Made by a program: the position numbers and the translations under genes | Notes under the pieces: model-generated | Told to the model about the DNA's origin: nothing | The model's database searches: none | What the model saw: the letters and a program-made list of their open reading frames with translations, nothing else | NCBI GenBank assembly: GCA_034422455.1 | Contig: DAOUJQ010000004.1 | Span: 1-64,000, forward strand | Direction of reading: 5' to 3' | Source of the DNA: UBA1127 sp034422455 | GTDB taxonomy: Bacteria > Chloroflexota > Dehalococcoidia > Lucifugimonadales > UBA1127 | DNA: 64,000 nt | Shown: piece after piece, positions 42,464-50,422 of the stretch | How positions within the stretch are numbered: position 1 is the first letter of the stretch | How the letters are laid out: each line of letters opens with the position of its first letter

Positions 42464-44266
42464 CTACTTCTTCACCGCGCGGATCTGATCGAAGTGGCTC
42501 CACAGCCCGGCGATGTTGCCCGGCCAGTTCCAGCTCTCCACCACGTCCGGGTTCAGGATGATCTGCGGCGGGATGTAGAAGAGCTTGACGGCAATATGCT
42601 TTGGAAACGCAATGTCGCCAATCTGCCGCAGGATGACGTCCTGCGCGTCCTCACCCATCGTCGCCTGCACTTGGTGGATGAGGTCCGAGATCTCCATGTA
42701 CTCGAAACCGCCACCGCGCGGGGAGATGTTGCTGTTGTGCACCCGGAAGCTCTGGATGTTGATGGGGGCGCCGCTGAAGAGGCTGATCCAGTTCTTGAGC
42801 TCCAGCGCCCGCTGCGTGTTGCGGAGGGTGGCGCCGGGGGTCTGGTCAACAGTGGTGGCGACGCCTATGTCGTTCCAGTAACCGGCCATCGCCTCCAGCA
42901 CGTCCGGCGCCTGCGGGTAGCCGGCCACCGGGATGACCTGCACAGTGATCTCAAGGGGGTTGTTGGGGCCGTAGCCGGCTTCCGCCAGCAAGCTCTGCGC
43001 CACCGCTGGGTCATAGCCGTACTCTGCCGGGTACGCCTCCTTCCAGGCCTGATTGAAGGCGGGGCTGTCCTCCGGGATGCCCGACATGACCATGTTGATG
43101 CCCGCGCCGCGGAAGAAGGCGTCGTTGATTTCGTCCTTGTCGACGGCCTTGTTTAGGGCCTTGCGAACGCGGTCGTCCACGAATGGCGAGTCGCAGTGGA
43201 CGTAGCCGCAGGGGGTGCCCTGGGCCTCATACGCGGGGTAGGTGGTGTCCAGGTAGCCTCCCTTGAACGCGCCAAAGATGCGCTGGCCGGGCAAGCCGCC
43301 CTGCTGCACGCGGTAGCCGTCGGACTGCGCCAGCTCCGTCGAGTCTGCGCCGAGCTGGGTGATGTGGACCTCATCCGCCAATAGTGCCGCCAGCCGCGTC
43401 GACTCCTCGGGCATCCATCGGTACTCCAGGCCCGCAAAGTCCGGGGTGTGCCGCCAGTGCTCGCCCGGGATCCGGTCGAAGCGGATGTAGCTATCCTGCT
43501 CCCGGCTCTCGAACTGGTAGCCGTTGGTGCCGGCCAGGGGTCGTGAGATGACGTTCTCTTCGCCCAGCGCCTCGTAATCGGCGACGCTCATGATCTCCAT
43601 GCCGCCGATGTGCTCCGACATTCGCCGCTCCTGCTCGGCCAAGGGCCGGGGGAGCTTCCAGACGAACTCCAGGTCGGAGACCGGCTCGATCTCAACGGTG
43701 CGGTAGTTGCGGGAGTGCGGGTGGATGGCCTCCTCATTGCCGAACTCCGCGACGGTGAACGCCACGTCACGGTGGGAGACCGTGCCATTGTCGTTGTGGA
43801 AGGGGATACCCTCCCTGAGCTTGACCCGGAAGTCCTGACCGTTGGGCTCGATGCTCCACGACTCCGCAAGCTGCGGGACGAGGGCGCCCGTCATGGGGTC
43901 GGTGCCGATGAGGTACTCGTACATCGGCTTGACCTGGATGTGGTCCTGCACGCCCAGGCCGCGGCCCACGTTGTTGGAGATCTGCGTCGGTGCGATGGCC
44001 CCGATGACGACCACATCAACGACGGGCTCGCCCATGGCGTCGCCCGCGGGCATGGCGTCCGTGGTCGTCGTCCCGGGCGCCGCCGTGGGCGCGGGCGCGG
44101 CCGCTGACGAGCCGCTCGACGACGTGTCGGTGGTCGTCGTGGTGGTCGTCGATCCCGATGACGTGGTGGTGTCCTCGTCGTCACCGCCGCACGCCGCAAC
44201 GGCGACGAGCGTCAGCACGACGACCACCATGAGCGCCATAAGCCGGAACACTGAGCTATCCTTCAC
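42464..44266 (-). CDS. Peptide/nickel-type ABC transporter substrate-binding lipoprotein
   Basis: A 600-residue SBP family 5 protein. The signal peptide (MVVVVLTLVAVAAC, lipobox AVAAC) is followed by an acidic and Thr/Ser-rich linker. Landmarks: FRVKLREGIPFHNDNGTVSH, DRVRKALNKAVDKDEINDAF and AEAGYGPNNPLEITVQVIPV. It sits inside a run of Rieske genes, which suggests that it captures a substrate of those oxygenases rather than peptides (inference). A short hairpin (GCCGCC-TTTT-GGCGGC, 44292-44307) lies in its leader. No permease genes adjoin. Confidence 0.93.
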   Translation of the reverse strand: MKDSSVFRLMALMVVVVLTLVAVAACGGDDEDTTTSSGSTTTTTTTDTSSSGSSAAAPAPTAAPGTTTTDAMPAGDAMGEPVVDVVVIGAIAPTQISNNVGRGLGVQDHIQVKPMYEYLIGTDPMTGALVPQLAESWSIEPNGQDFRVKLREGIPFHNDNGTVSHRDVAFTVAEFGNEEAIHPHSRNYRTVEIEPVSDLEFVWKLPRPLAEQERRMSEHIGGMEIMSVADYEALGEENVISRPLAGTNGYQFESREQDSYIRFDRIPGEHWRHTPDFAGLEYRWMPEESTRLAALLADEVHITQLGADSTELAQSDGYRVQQGGLPGQRIFGAFKGGYLDTTYPAYEAQGTPCGYVHCDSPFVDDRVRKALNKAVDKDEINDAFFRGAGINMVMSGIPEDSPAFNQAWKEAYPAEYGYDPAVAQSLLAEAGYGPNNPLEITVQVIPVAGYPQAPDVLEAMAGYWNDIGVATTVDQTPGATLRNTQRALELKNWISLFSGAPINIQSFRVHNSNISPRGGGFEYMEISDLIHQVQATMGEDAQDVILRQIGDIAFPKHIAVKLFYIPPQIILNPDVVESWNWPGNIAGLWSHFDQIRAVKK

Positions 44267-44355
44267 TGGTCTGTCCTCCCTCCCAAGATATGCCGCCTTT
44301 TGGCGGCGCGACCTTGGCCCCCCCTGGGTTGAGGAGCCGGAAACCCGATTGTATC

Positions 44356-44541
44356 TTATGTTTTCACCCCTGCAAGCCTTCCCGCTTCCAGGTAGGCCTC
44401 ACCGAGGGTCTTGAAGGTTTCCGAGACCTGGCCCTTGAAGCGGATGTTGTAAAAGAGGGGCTGATAGTCCTCGTACAACTCGTAGATCTCTGCATCGCCG
44501 TTCGGCCCGGCGATCACCTCGATCCTGGTCTCCTCCGCCAT
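44356..44541 (-). CDS. Small protein of unknown function in the Rieske operon
   Basis: A 61-residue acidic protein (MAEETRIEVIAGPNGDAEIY, then ELYEDYQPLFYNIRFKGQ and FKTLGEAYLEAGRLAGVKT). It has a compact beta-beta-beta-alpha look, no Cys and no membrane segment. It lies between a Rieske gene and the binding-protein gene in the same direction. No family is recognised; it could be a small accessory protein of the oxygenase system. Confidence 0.6.
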   Translation of the reverse strand: MAEETRIEVIAGPNGDAEIYELYEDYQPLFYNIRFKGQVSETFKTLGEAYLEAGRLAGVKT

Positions 44542-44602
44542 GCGCGGTCTCCGTGTTCAAGTGTTGGACGCAATGCAGGCGTCCGCCAGCTGCGAATGCA
44601 AA

Positions 44603-44636
44603 GAGGCGCGTCCCGTAATCGCAAAGCGCGCCCCTC
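44603..44636 (-). terminator. Hairpin after the Rieske gene at 44644
   Basis: GAGGCGCG and CGCGCCCCTC form a stem with a small bulge; on the minus strand the hairpin is followed by TTTGCATT. It may give partial termination inside the operon. Confidence 0.4.
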
Positions 44637-44643
44637 GGCTTGC

Positions 44644-45972
44644 CTATCCTTCGGCCAGCTGCACGTTTCGGAGGTTGGCCCACTGGTGGTCCAGGGTGGC
44701 CTCGATGCCGTTGACCCCGTTGGGCAGGACGGTGGAGATGGACTGCACCATGTACAGCTCCGGGTTGTCGAGTCCCGGCGGCGGCGTGCCGTCCTCGCGC
44801 AGGGCGATGGCGGCCTTGGCGAGACGGCGGCGCATGCGGATGATGCCCGAGTCCGTCACGCCCAGGTGCTCTTGGTCCCGCTTGTAGATGACACCCATGC
44901 TCTCCGTCATGCCGTTGTCCTGGCCGCGTCCGGGGATGCCGCTGAAGCCGAGGCCTCCCTGCCTGCGCCGCTGCGCCTCCCGGTCGATCAGGTAGTCGTT
45001 GCGGGCGTTGCCGGCGATCTTGAATCGGTCGTACCAGCCGGTGCCGTTCTTGGAGGCGTCCCGGTGGAAGGACGTCGGCAGCCCGTCAACCTCGACCGGG
45101 CCGCCAAAGCCCGGCCGTGGCGGCTCGCTGCGGTCGCGGCAGCTCACGTGCCAGCGCATGCTGTTCTCGTCGTCCATGGGGACAACGGCGATGAACGACT
45201 TCTCACGGAAGCTGGCGGGGATCATGGCGTAGAAGGGGAACAGGAAGTGCGCCACGCGCCAGTAGGTGCTGTCCTCCTCCGCCGGCCGGTTGTTGCCGGA
45301 CGTGCAGCCGAACTCCGTGTCCTTGACGAAGTGGCGAGCCCAGCGGGTCTTGAGGGCGTACTTCTCGAATGTCACGTCCGGCTCCTCGATCTCCTCCGGC
45401 GTCCGTGCGCCGGCGTGGAGGAAGCTGACGTGGCTCGTGTCGTAGTCGCCCTCCAGCGACTGCATCCAGTTGCACTCCGTGTAGTAGGCGTTGATGGTGT
45501 ACGCGCCCTCCGGCTGCATGTTCGCGATGAGCGACGGCAGCGGCGGTGGCGTCTCTCGCGAGCCCATGTACACCCACACGAAGCCGCCGCGCTCCTGCGT
45601 GCGGTAGGAGGCCGCCTTCACCTTGTTGATGAACTGGCTCTCCGGCGGCTCCGAGGGCATGTCGACGCAGTTGCCGCGAACGTCGAACTTCCAGCCGTGG
45701 TAGACGCACCGGAGGCCGTCCTCCTCGTTGCGGCCGTAGAAAAGCGACGCGCCGCGGTGGGGGCAGGAGTTCTGGATGATGCCCACATCGCCGTTGGTGG
45801 CCCGGAACGCGATGAGCTCTTCCCCCAGCAGCTTGAGGCGGACCGGTTCGCAGTCCGGGGCGGCCAGCTCCTCCGACATCAAGGCGGGCATCCAGTACTC
45901 GCGCATCAGGTCGCCCATGGGGGTGCCGGGGCCGACCCTGGTCAACAGTTCGTTCTCTTCCTTGCTCAGCAT
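44644..45972 (-). CDS. Rieske oxygenase alpha subunit
   Basis: A 442-residue large subunit. Rieske: CPHRGASLFYG with CVYHGWKFD; iron site: EGDYDTSHVSFLHAG. It differs from its neighbours by a longer C-terminal region (AQRRRQGGLGFSGIPGRG), so it probably has a different substrate. It is 43 bases downstream of the Rieske gene at 46016 and on the same strand. No ferredoxin or reductase gene is in the run. Confidence 0.95.
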   Translation of the reverse strand: MLSKEENELLTRVGPGTPMGDLMREYWMPALMSEELAAPDCEPVRLKLLGEELIAFRATNGDVGIIQNSCPHRGASLFYGRNEEDGLRCVYHGWKFDVRGNCVDMPSEPPESQFINKVKAASYRTQERGGFVWVYMGSRETPPPLPSLIANMQPEGAYTINAYYTECNWMQSLEGDYDTSHVSFLHAGARTPEEIEEPDVTFEKYALKTRWARHFVKDTEFGCTSGNNRPAEEDSTYWRVAHFLFPFYAMIPASFREKSFIAVVPMDDENSMRWHVSCRDRSEPPRPGFGGPVEVDGLPTSFHRDASKNGTGWYDRFKIAGNARNDYLIDREAQRRRQGGLGFSGIPGRGQDNGMTESMGVIYKRDQEHLGVTDSGIIRMRRRLAKAAIALREDGTPPPGLDNPELYMVQSISTVLPNGVNGIEATLDHQWANLRNVQLAEG

Positions 45973-46015
45973 GGCCCAACCCTCCTCAGTTGCCCCTGGC
46001 CTCCTGCCGCAGCGC

Positions 46016-47266
46016 CTACACTCCTACCGGCACCCGCTCCGTGGTCTCGTCGAAGGTGACGCTCTTGTCCAGCACCTCCGCAACCGACCTGACCCGGAAG
46101 GTGGCGCCGTCCCTGGGCACGACGGGCTCCTCGCCCTCCATGATGTCCCGGCACGCCTTCAGGAAGATGCGCCGCATGGCGATGATCGGCGCGTCCGACG
46201 TGCCGAGGTGCTCCTTCGTGCGGTCGCAGATGGCGCCCATGCTTTCCTGGATACTGGCGTCCTGCACGGAGATGTCCTTGATGCCGGTGAAGGTCTGCGT
46301 GCGCTGGACCTCCCGGTCAATGCCGTAGTCGTTGTCCTTGTTCACGACGGATCGCATGGTGCGCGGCTCCAGTTCCAGGAAGCTCGCGCTGTGGCCCTCG
46401 TCCTCCCGCAGCGGCCTGCTGGCGTTCCAGCTGTATGTGAACATCCAGCAGTTGTCGTCGTCCATCGGGACCCAGCCGTGGCCGCTGTAGGTGCGCTCGT
46501 CCGGGCTGCCCGTGCCGCCGGGGATGATGGTGAAAAAGGGCAGCATGAACGGTGTCAGCCGCCAGTAGTACTTGTCGTCTTCCGCCTCACGGTTCGCGCC
46601 GTAGACGAAGCCGTAGTCCGTGGTCTTGACGGTGAAGTGCGGAGCGCCGTCCCGGTTGGAGAGGCTCTGGTTTGCCGGATCGTCCCGCTTGGTGGGCGTC
46701 AGCCCGAAGTGGAGGTAGGAGATGTGGCTGGAGTCGATGCCGCCCTCGATGCCCTGCACGAAGTTGCTCTCCTGCACGCGGCGGGACACCCGTCGGTGGC
46801 TCTCCGGCACAGCGGCGTACCCGACCTCCGGCAGTTCCGGCATCAGCTCCGCGGGGCCCATGTAGGCCCAGATGAAGCCGCCCCAGTCGCGGGCGGGGTA
46901 GGCCTTGATCTTCACCTTTTCCTTGAAGTTGCTCTCCGCGGGCTCGGAGGGCATGTCGACGCAGTCGCCGTTGATGTCGAACTTCCAGCCATGGTACACG
47001 CACCGGATGCCGCACTCCTCGTTTCGGCCGAAGAAGAGGCTGGCGCGGCGGTGCGGGCAGTAGTTGTCGACGAGGCCCACGTCGCCGTTGGTGTCCCGGA
47101 AGGCGACCAGCTCCTCCGACATGATCTTCACGCGCACCGGCGGGCAGTCGGGTTCCGGCAACTCCCGCGTGAGCAGCGCGGGGATCCAGAACCGGCGCAG
47201 GTATTCGCCCATGGGTGTGCCCGGGGCTGTGCGGGTAATAAGCTCATTGTCCTGCTGGCTCAGCAT
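46016..47266 (-). CDS. Rieske oxygenase alpha subunit
   Basis: A 416-residue large subunit with Rieske CPHRRASLFFG/CVYHGWKFD and iron-site EGGIDSSHISYLHFG motifs. It shares long identical blocks with 41099-42391 (for example SGHGWVPMDDDNCWMFTYSW), so the two are recent paralogues separated by other genes. Only 24 bases separate it from the upstream Rieske gene. The third iron-site acid lies in SIQESMGAICDR. Confidence 0.95.
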   Translation of the reverse strand: MLSQQDNELITRTAPGTPMGEYLRRFWIPALLTRELPEPDCPPVRVKIMSEELVAFRDTNGDVGLVDNYCPHRRASLFFGRNEECGIRCVYHGWKFDINGDCVDMPSEPAESNFKEKVKIKAYPARDWGGFIWAYMGPAELMPELPEVGYAAVPESHRRVSRRVQESNFVQGIEGGIDSSHISYLHFGLTPTKRDDPANQSLSNRDGAPHFTVKTTDYGFVYGANREAEDDKYYWRLTPFMLPFFTIIPGGTGSPDERTYSGHGWVPMDDDNCWMFTYSWNASRPLREDEGHSASFLELEPRTMRSVVNKDNDYGIDREVQRTQTFTGIKDISVQDASIQESMGAICDRTKEHLGTSDAPIIAMRRIFLKACRDIMEGEEPVVPRDGATFRVRSVAEVLDKSVTFDETTERVPVGV

Positions 47267-47290
47267 GGAACGACTCCTCTTGTCAAGAAA

Positions 47291-48580
47291 TTACCCGGCC
47301 GTGGGCACGTCCTCCGGGTACATCTCCGGCAGCAGCACCTCGCGCCAGGGAATGTTGCGGTCAAAGACCTTCTCGATCGCGCGAGCGGTGTGGTAGGTCG
47401 TCGAGTGCGCGCCGCGAGGGTCATCGCCCTCAGCCACGGTGCGGGCCGCTTCCATGACCAGCTTGCGCATCGCGATGACGGCGGAGTCGGCCGGGCCGAG
47501 GTGCTCGCGGGAGCGGTCGACGATGACGCCCATGCTCTCCTGCACTGCCCGGTCCTGCGCGTTGATGCCCGTGATGCCGGTGAAGGTCTCCGTCCTCTGG
47601 ACTTCACGGTTGATGAGCCAGTCGTTGCGGATGTTGCCCACGGCCCGGAAGGTGACCTGGTCCACGTTGGGCCAGCCGTTGGCGGTGCCCTCCATGGTCC
47701 GTTCCTTCTCCGACATCTCGCCGGCGCCGAAGCTGTAGTGGAAGTTCCACACCATCACGTTGTGGTCGTCGATGGGCACCCAGTGGTGACCGGCGACCAT
47801 CTCTTTGTCGGGAGCGCCGGCGCGGCCGATCTGCTGCGGCCGGAGCTGCGTGAACGGCATGATGAAGTGGTATCCCCGGACGTACTGCTCGGCTTCGCCC
47901 AGCGGCCGGATCCCGGTGTAGCGGTAGCCATAGTCGGTCACGTCCACCTCGAGGGTGGGCGCGCCGCCGCGGACAAACGGCGTCGACGGCTGAATTCCCT
48001 CCGAGCCGACGTTCTCCTTCAGTTGCCGGTGCAGGATGGGCGCGTGCGACGAGTCGATGCCGCCCTCCAGGGCCTGCAGCCAGTTGCACTCCTGGATGAC
48101 CTTGGTCACGCCGCGGTGGGACTCGGGCACGCGCGTGTACTCGAAGTTCGGAAGCGGGGGTTTCTTGTCGGCCGGGCCCATGTAGACCCAGATGACGTCG
48201 CCCATCTCCACGGCCGCGTAGGACTTGACCTTGATCTTCTCCTTGAAGTTCACCGGCTCGTTCATCTGCTCGACGCAGTTCCCGTGCACGTCGAACTTCC
48301 AGCCGTGGTAGACGCAGCGCAAGCCCGCCTCCTCGTTGCGGCCGAGCCACAGGGACGCCAGCCGGTGCGGGCACTGCTCGTCCAGGACGCCGATGTCACC
48401 GTTGGTGTCGCGGAAGGCGACCAAGTCCTCGCCGAGCATGCGCAGCCGGACGGGCGTGCAATCGGGTTCAGGCAACTCGCGCCTGAGAAGGGCGGGGAGC
48501 CAGTAGCGCCGCAGGGCCTCGCCCATCGGCGATCCGGGGCCTACCCTCGTTACCTGCTCGTTCTCTTCCCTCGTCAGCAT
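47291..48580 (-). CDS. Rieske oxygenase alpha subunit
   Basis: A 429-residue large subunit, first gene of the minus-strand oxygenase run. Rieske: CPHRLASLWLG with CVYHGWKFD; iron site: EGGIDSSHAPILHRQ, where the residues between the two His differ from all paralogues. CVEQMNEPVNFKEKIKVKSY replaces the CVDMPSEPAESNFK block of the others. It is therefore the most diverged of the four. The 244 bases upstream to tRNA-Pro hold no other gene and should contain the operon promoter. Confidence 0.95.
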   Translation of the reverse strand: MLTREENEQVTRVGPGSPMGEALRRYWLPALLRRELPEPDCTPVRLRMLGEDLVAFRDTNGDIGVLDEQCPHRLASLWLGRNEEAGLRCVYHGWKFDVHGNCVEQMNEPVNFKEKIKVKSYAAVEMGDVIWVYMGPADKKPPLPNFEYTRVPESHRGVTKVIQECNWLQALEGGIDSSHAPILHRQLKENVGSEGIQPSTPFVRGGAPTLEVDVTDYGYRYTGIRPLGEAEQYVRGYHFIMPFTQLRPQQIGRAGAPDKEMVAGHHWVPIDDHNVMVWNFHYSFGAGEMSEKERTMEGTANGWPNVDQVTFRAVGNIRNDWLINREVQRTETFTGITGINAQDRAVQESMGVIVDRSREHLGPADSAVIAMRKLVMEAARTVAEGDDPRGAHSTTYHTARAIEKVFDRNIPWREVLLPEMYPEDVPTAG

Positions 48581-48824
48581 TGCCTTCTCCTCTTGGGTTT
48601 CGTGTCTTCCCCGTCAGCCGTTTCGGCCGTCGCACGATATTGCACTAATGGCGTACTTCTACAGCATGAACCATGCGCCAATAGCAGCTTAATGTCAATA
48701 AGAATGATGGCGAATCCGGACGGCGCTGCAATACGAAGTGGGCGCCATAGTTGTCATAGATGGTGACCGTTCCAAAAACAGAGTCGCCGCCGGCGCTGTG
48801 CCAGCGGCGATGTGGTTGCTGTGT

Positions 48825-48901
48825 TGGTCGGGGCGATTGGATTTGAACCAACGACCCCCTGCACCCCATGCAGGTGCGCTACCGGTCTGCGCCACGCCCC
48901 G
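48825..48901 (-). tRNA. tRNA-Pro (GGG)
   Basis: Minus-strand cloverleaf with acceptor CGGGGCG/CGCCCCG (C1-G72, typical of proline), anticodon stem CCTGC/GCAGG with loop ATGGGGT, T loop TTCAAAT, discriminator A and encoded CCA. Confidence 0.95.
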
Positions 48902-48953
48902 ACGGTTTCACCAGTATAGCAGCGCCGGGGGTCCTCTTCAACGAACCCGGCGT

Positions 48954-50291
48954 CTACCTGCGCATCATCTGCTGCAGCTGCGCCATGCCCCGGTTCTTGC
49001 CGCCGGAGAACTGCTTCATCATGCGCTGCATCTGGCGGAACTGGTTCAGCAGCTGGTTCACTTCCTGCACGCTGGTGCCGCTGCCCAGCGCGATGCGCCG
49101 ACGTCGGGACGCGTTGAGCACGTTGGGGTCCCGCCGCTCGCGGGGCGTCATGGACAGCACGATGGCCTCGACGCTCTTCAGGTGCCCGTCGTCGACCTCG
49201 TCGGCGTTCAGCCGGCCCTTCATGCCGGGGATCATCTCCAGCACCTGGCCCAGCGGCCCCATCTTCTGCACGGCGCGGAGTTGCTCCAGGAAGTCCTGCA
49301 GGTCGAATGTGGCCTTGCGGAGCTTGCGCTCCATCTCCTCGGCCTGCTGGATGTCGACGGCGTCCTGCGCCCGCTCGATGAGGGTGAGCATGTCGCCCAT
49401 ACCCAGGATGCGCGATGCCAGCCGGTCCGGGTAGAAGGGCTCAAGTGCGTCCGTCTTCTCGCCGACGCCCATGAACTTCACGGGCACGCCGGTCACCGCG
49501 CTGATGGAGAGCGCGGCGCCGCCCCGGGCATCGCCGTCCATCTTGGTCAGCACCAGGCCGGTGAGGCCCACGCGCTCGTGGAAGGTTGCCGCGGCGTTCA
49601 CGGCTTCCTGGCCGGTCATCGCGTCCACGACGAGTACGACCTCCTCCGGGTTGACGGCCTTCTTGATATCGGCCAGCTCCTCCATCAGCTCGTCGTCGAT
49701 CTGCAGACGGCCGCCGGTGTCGATGATGGCCCACGGGCTTCCCTGTCGGGCCGCCTCTACGGCGCCGTTCTTCGCGACGCGCACCGCCGTCGACGATGCC
49801 GGCGGCTCCTGGTAGACGGGCATGTCGAGCTGTCGGCCGAGGGAGGCAATCTGCTCGATGGCCGCGGGCCGGCGCAGGTCCGCCGCCACGAGCATGGGCT
49901 TGCCGCGGCTGCCCGCCGCTAGGTGCGTTGCGAGCTTGGCTGCGGTGGTCGTCTTGCCGGAGCCCTGCAGGCCCACCAGCATAAGTACGGCGGTCGCGTT
50001 CGTGCCGTGGTGAAGGCGGTGGTCGCCGGCGCTGAGGATGGCGGTGAGCTCCTCGTCCACCACCTTGACCACCTGCTGCCCGGGGTTGAGGCCCTGAAGC
50101 AGGTCGGCGTCGAGGCACCGCGACTTGACCTTGCTCACAAAGTCGCGGGCGACGCGGAAGTTGACGTCCGCCTCAAGCAGCGCGACCCGCACCTCCTTCA
50201 GCGCCTCGTCGATGTCCTTCTCCGTCAATCGGCCCCGGCTCCCCAGCCGCTGAAACACGGCCGAGAGCTTCGCGCCCAATGCGTCAAACAT
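48954..50291 (-). CDS. ffh: Signal recognition particle protein Ffh
   Basis: A 445-residue SRP54 GTPase. N domain (MFDALGAKLSAVFQRLGSRG), G domain with P-loop GLQGSGKTTTAAKLA, IDTGGRLQIDDEL and LTKMDGDARGGAAL; M domain with methionine-rich helices and the RNA-binding SRRRRIALGSG. It recognises signal peptides on ribosomes together with 4.5S RNA and FtsY. It lies 52 bases from tRNA-Pro on the same strand and is divergent from the SbcC-like gene. Confidence 0.97.
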   Translation of the reverse strand: MFDALGAKLSAVFQRLGSRGRLTEKDIDEALKEVRVALLEADVNFRVARDFVSKVKSRCLDADLLQGLNPGQQVVKVVDEELTAILSAGDHRLHHGTNATAVLMLVGLQGSGKTTTAAKLATHLAAGSRGKPMLVAADLRRPAAIEQIASLGRQLDMPVYQEPPASSTAVRVAKNGAVEAARQGSPWAIIDTGGRLQIDDELMEELADIKKAVNPEEVVLVVDAMTGQEAVNAAATFHERVGLTGLVLTKMDGDARGGAALSISAVTGVPVKFMGVGEKTDALEPFYPDRLASRILGMGDMLTLIERAQDAVDIQQAEEMERKLRKATFDLQDFLEQLRAVQKMGPLGQVLEMIPGMKGRLNADEVDDGHLKSVEAIVLSMTPRERRDPNVLNASRRRRIALGSGTSVQEVNQLLNQFRQMQRMMKQFSGGKNRGMAQLQQMMRR

Positions 50292-50422
50292 GCATGGCCT
50301 CCACGGCCATTGTAGGGTGCGCCGATGAGGGGGGCAAACGACGGGGAGACAGCCGTTTTGCCCCTCTTTCTTGGGCCAAGCCTGTGCTAGGATTCCTGTA
50401 CCCCACTCGGAGGCCCCGGGCC

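Noticed and set aside
45776..48766. 996-codon open frame on the plus strand
   Set aside because: Mirror frame of three Rieske genes. The repeated LVVDEAHVAVG-type blocks simply reflect the paralogy of the real genes on the other strand.
48581..48824. Small RNA between the Rieske operon and tRNA-Pro
   Set aside because: Only one modest hairpin (TCGCCGC...GCGGCGA) and no terminator or promoter pair; the region is more simply the operon promoter.
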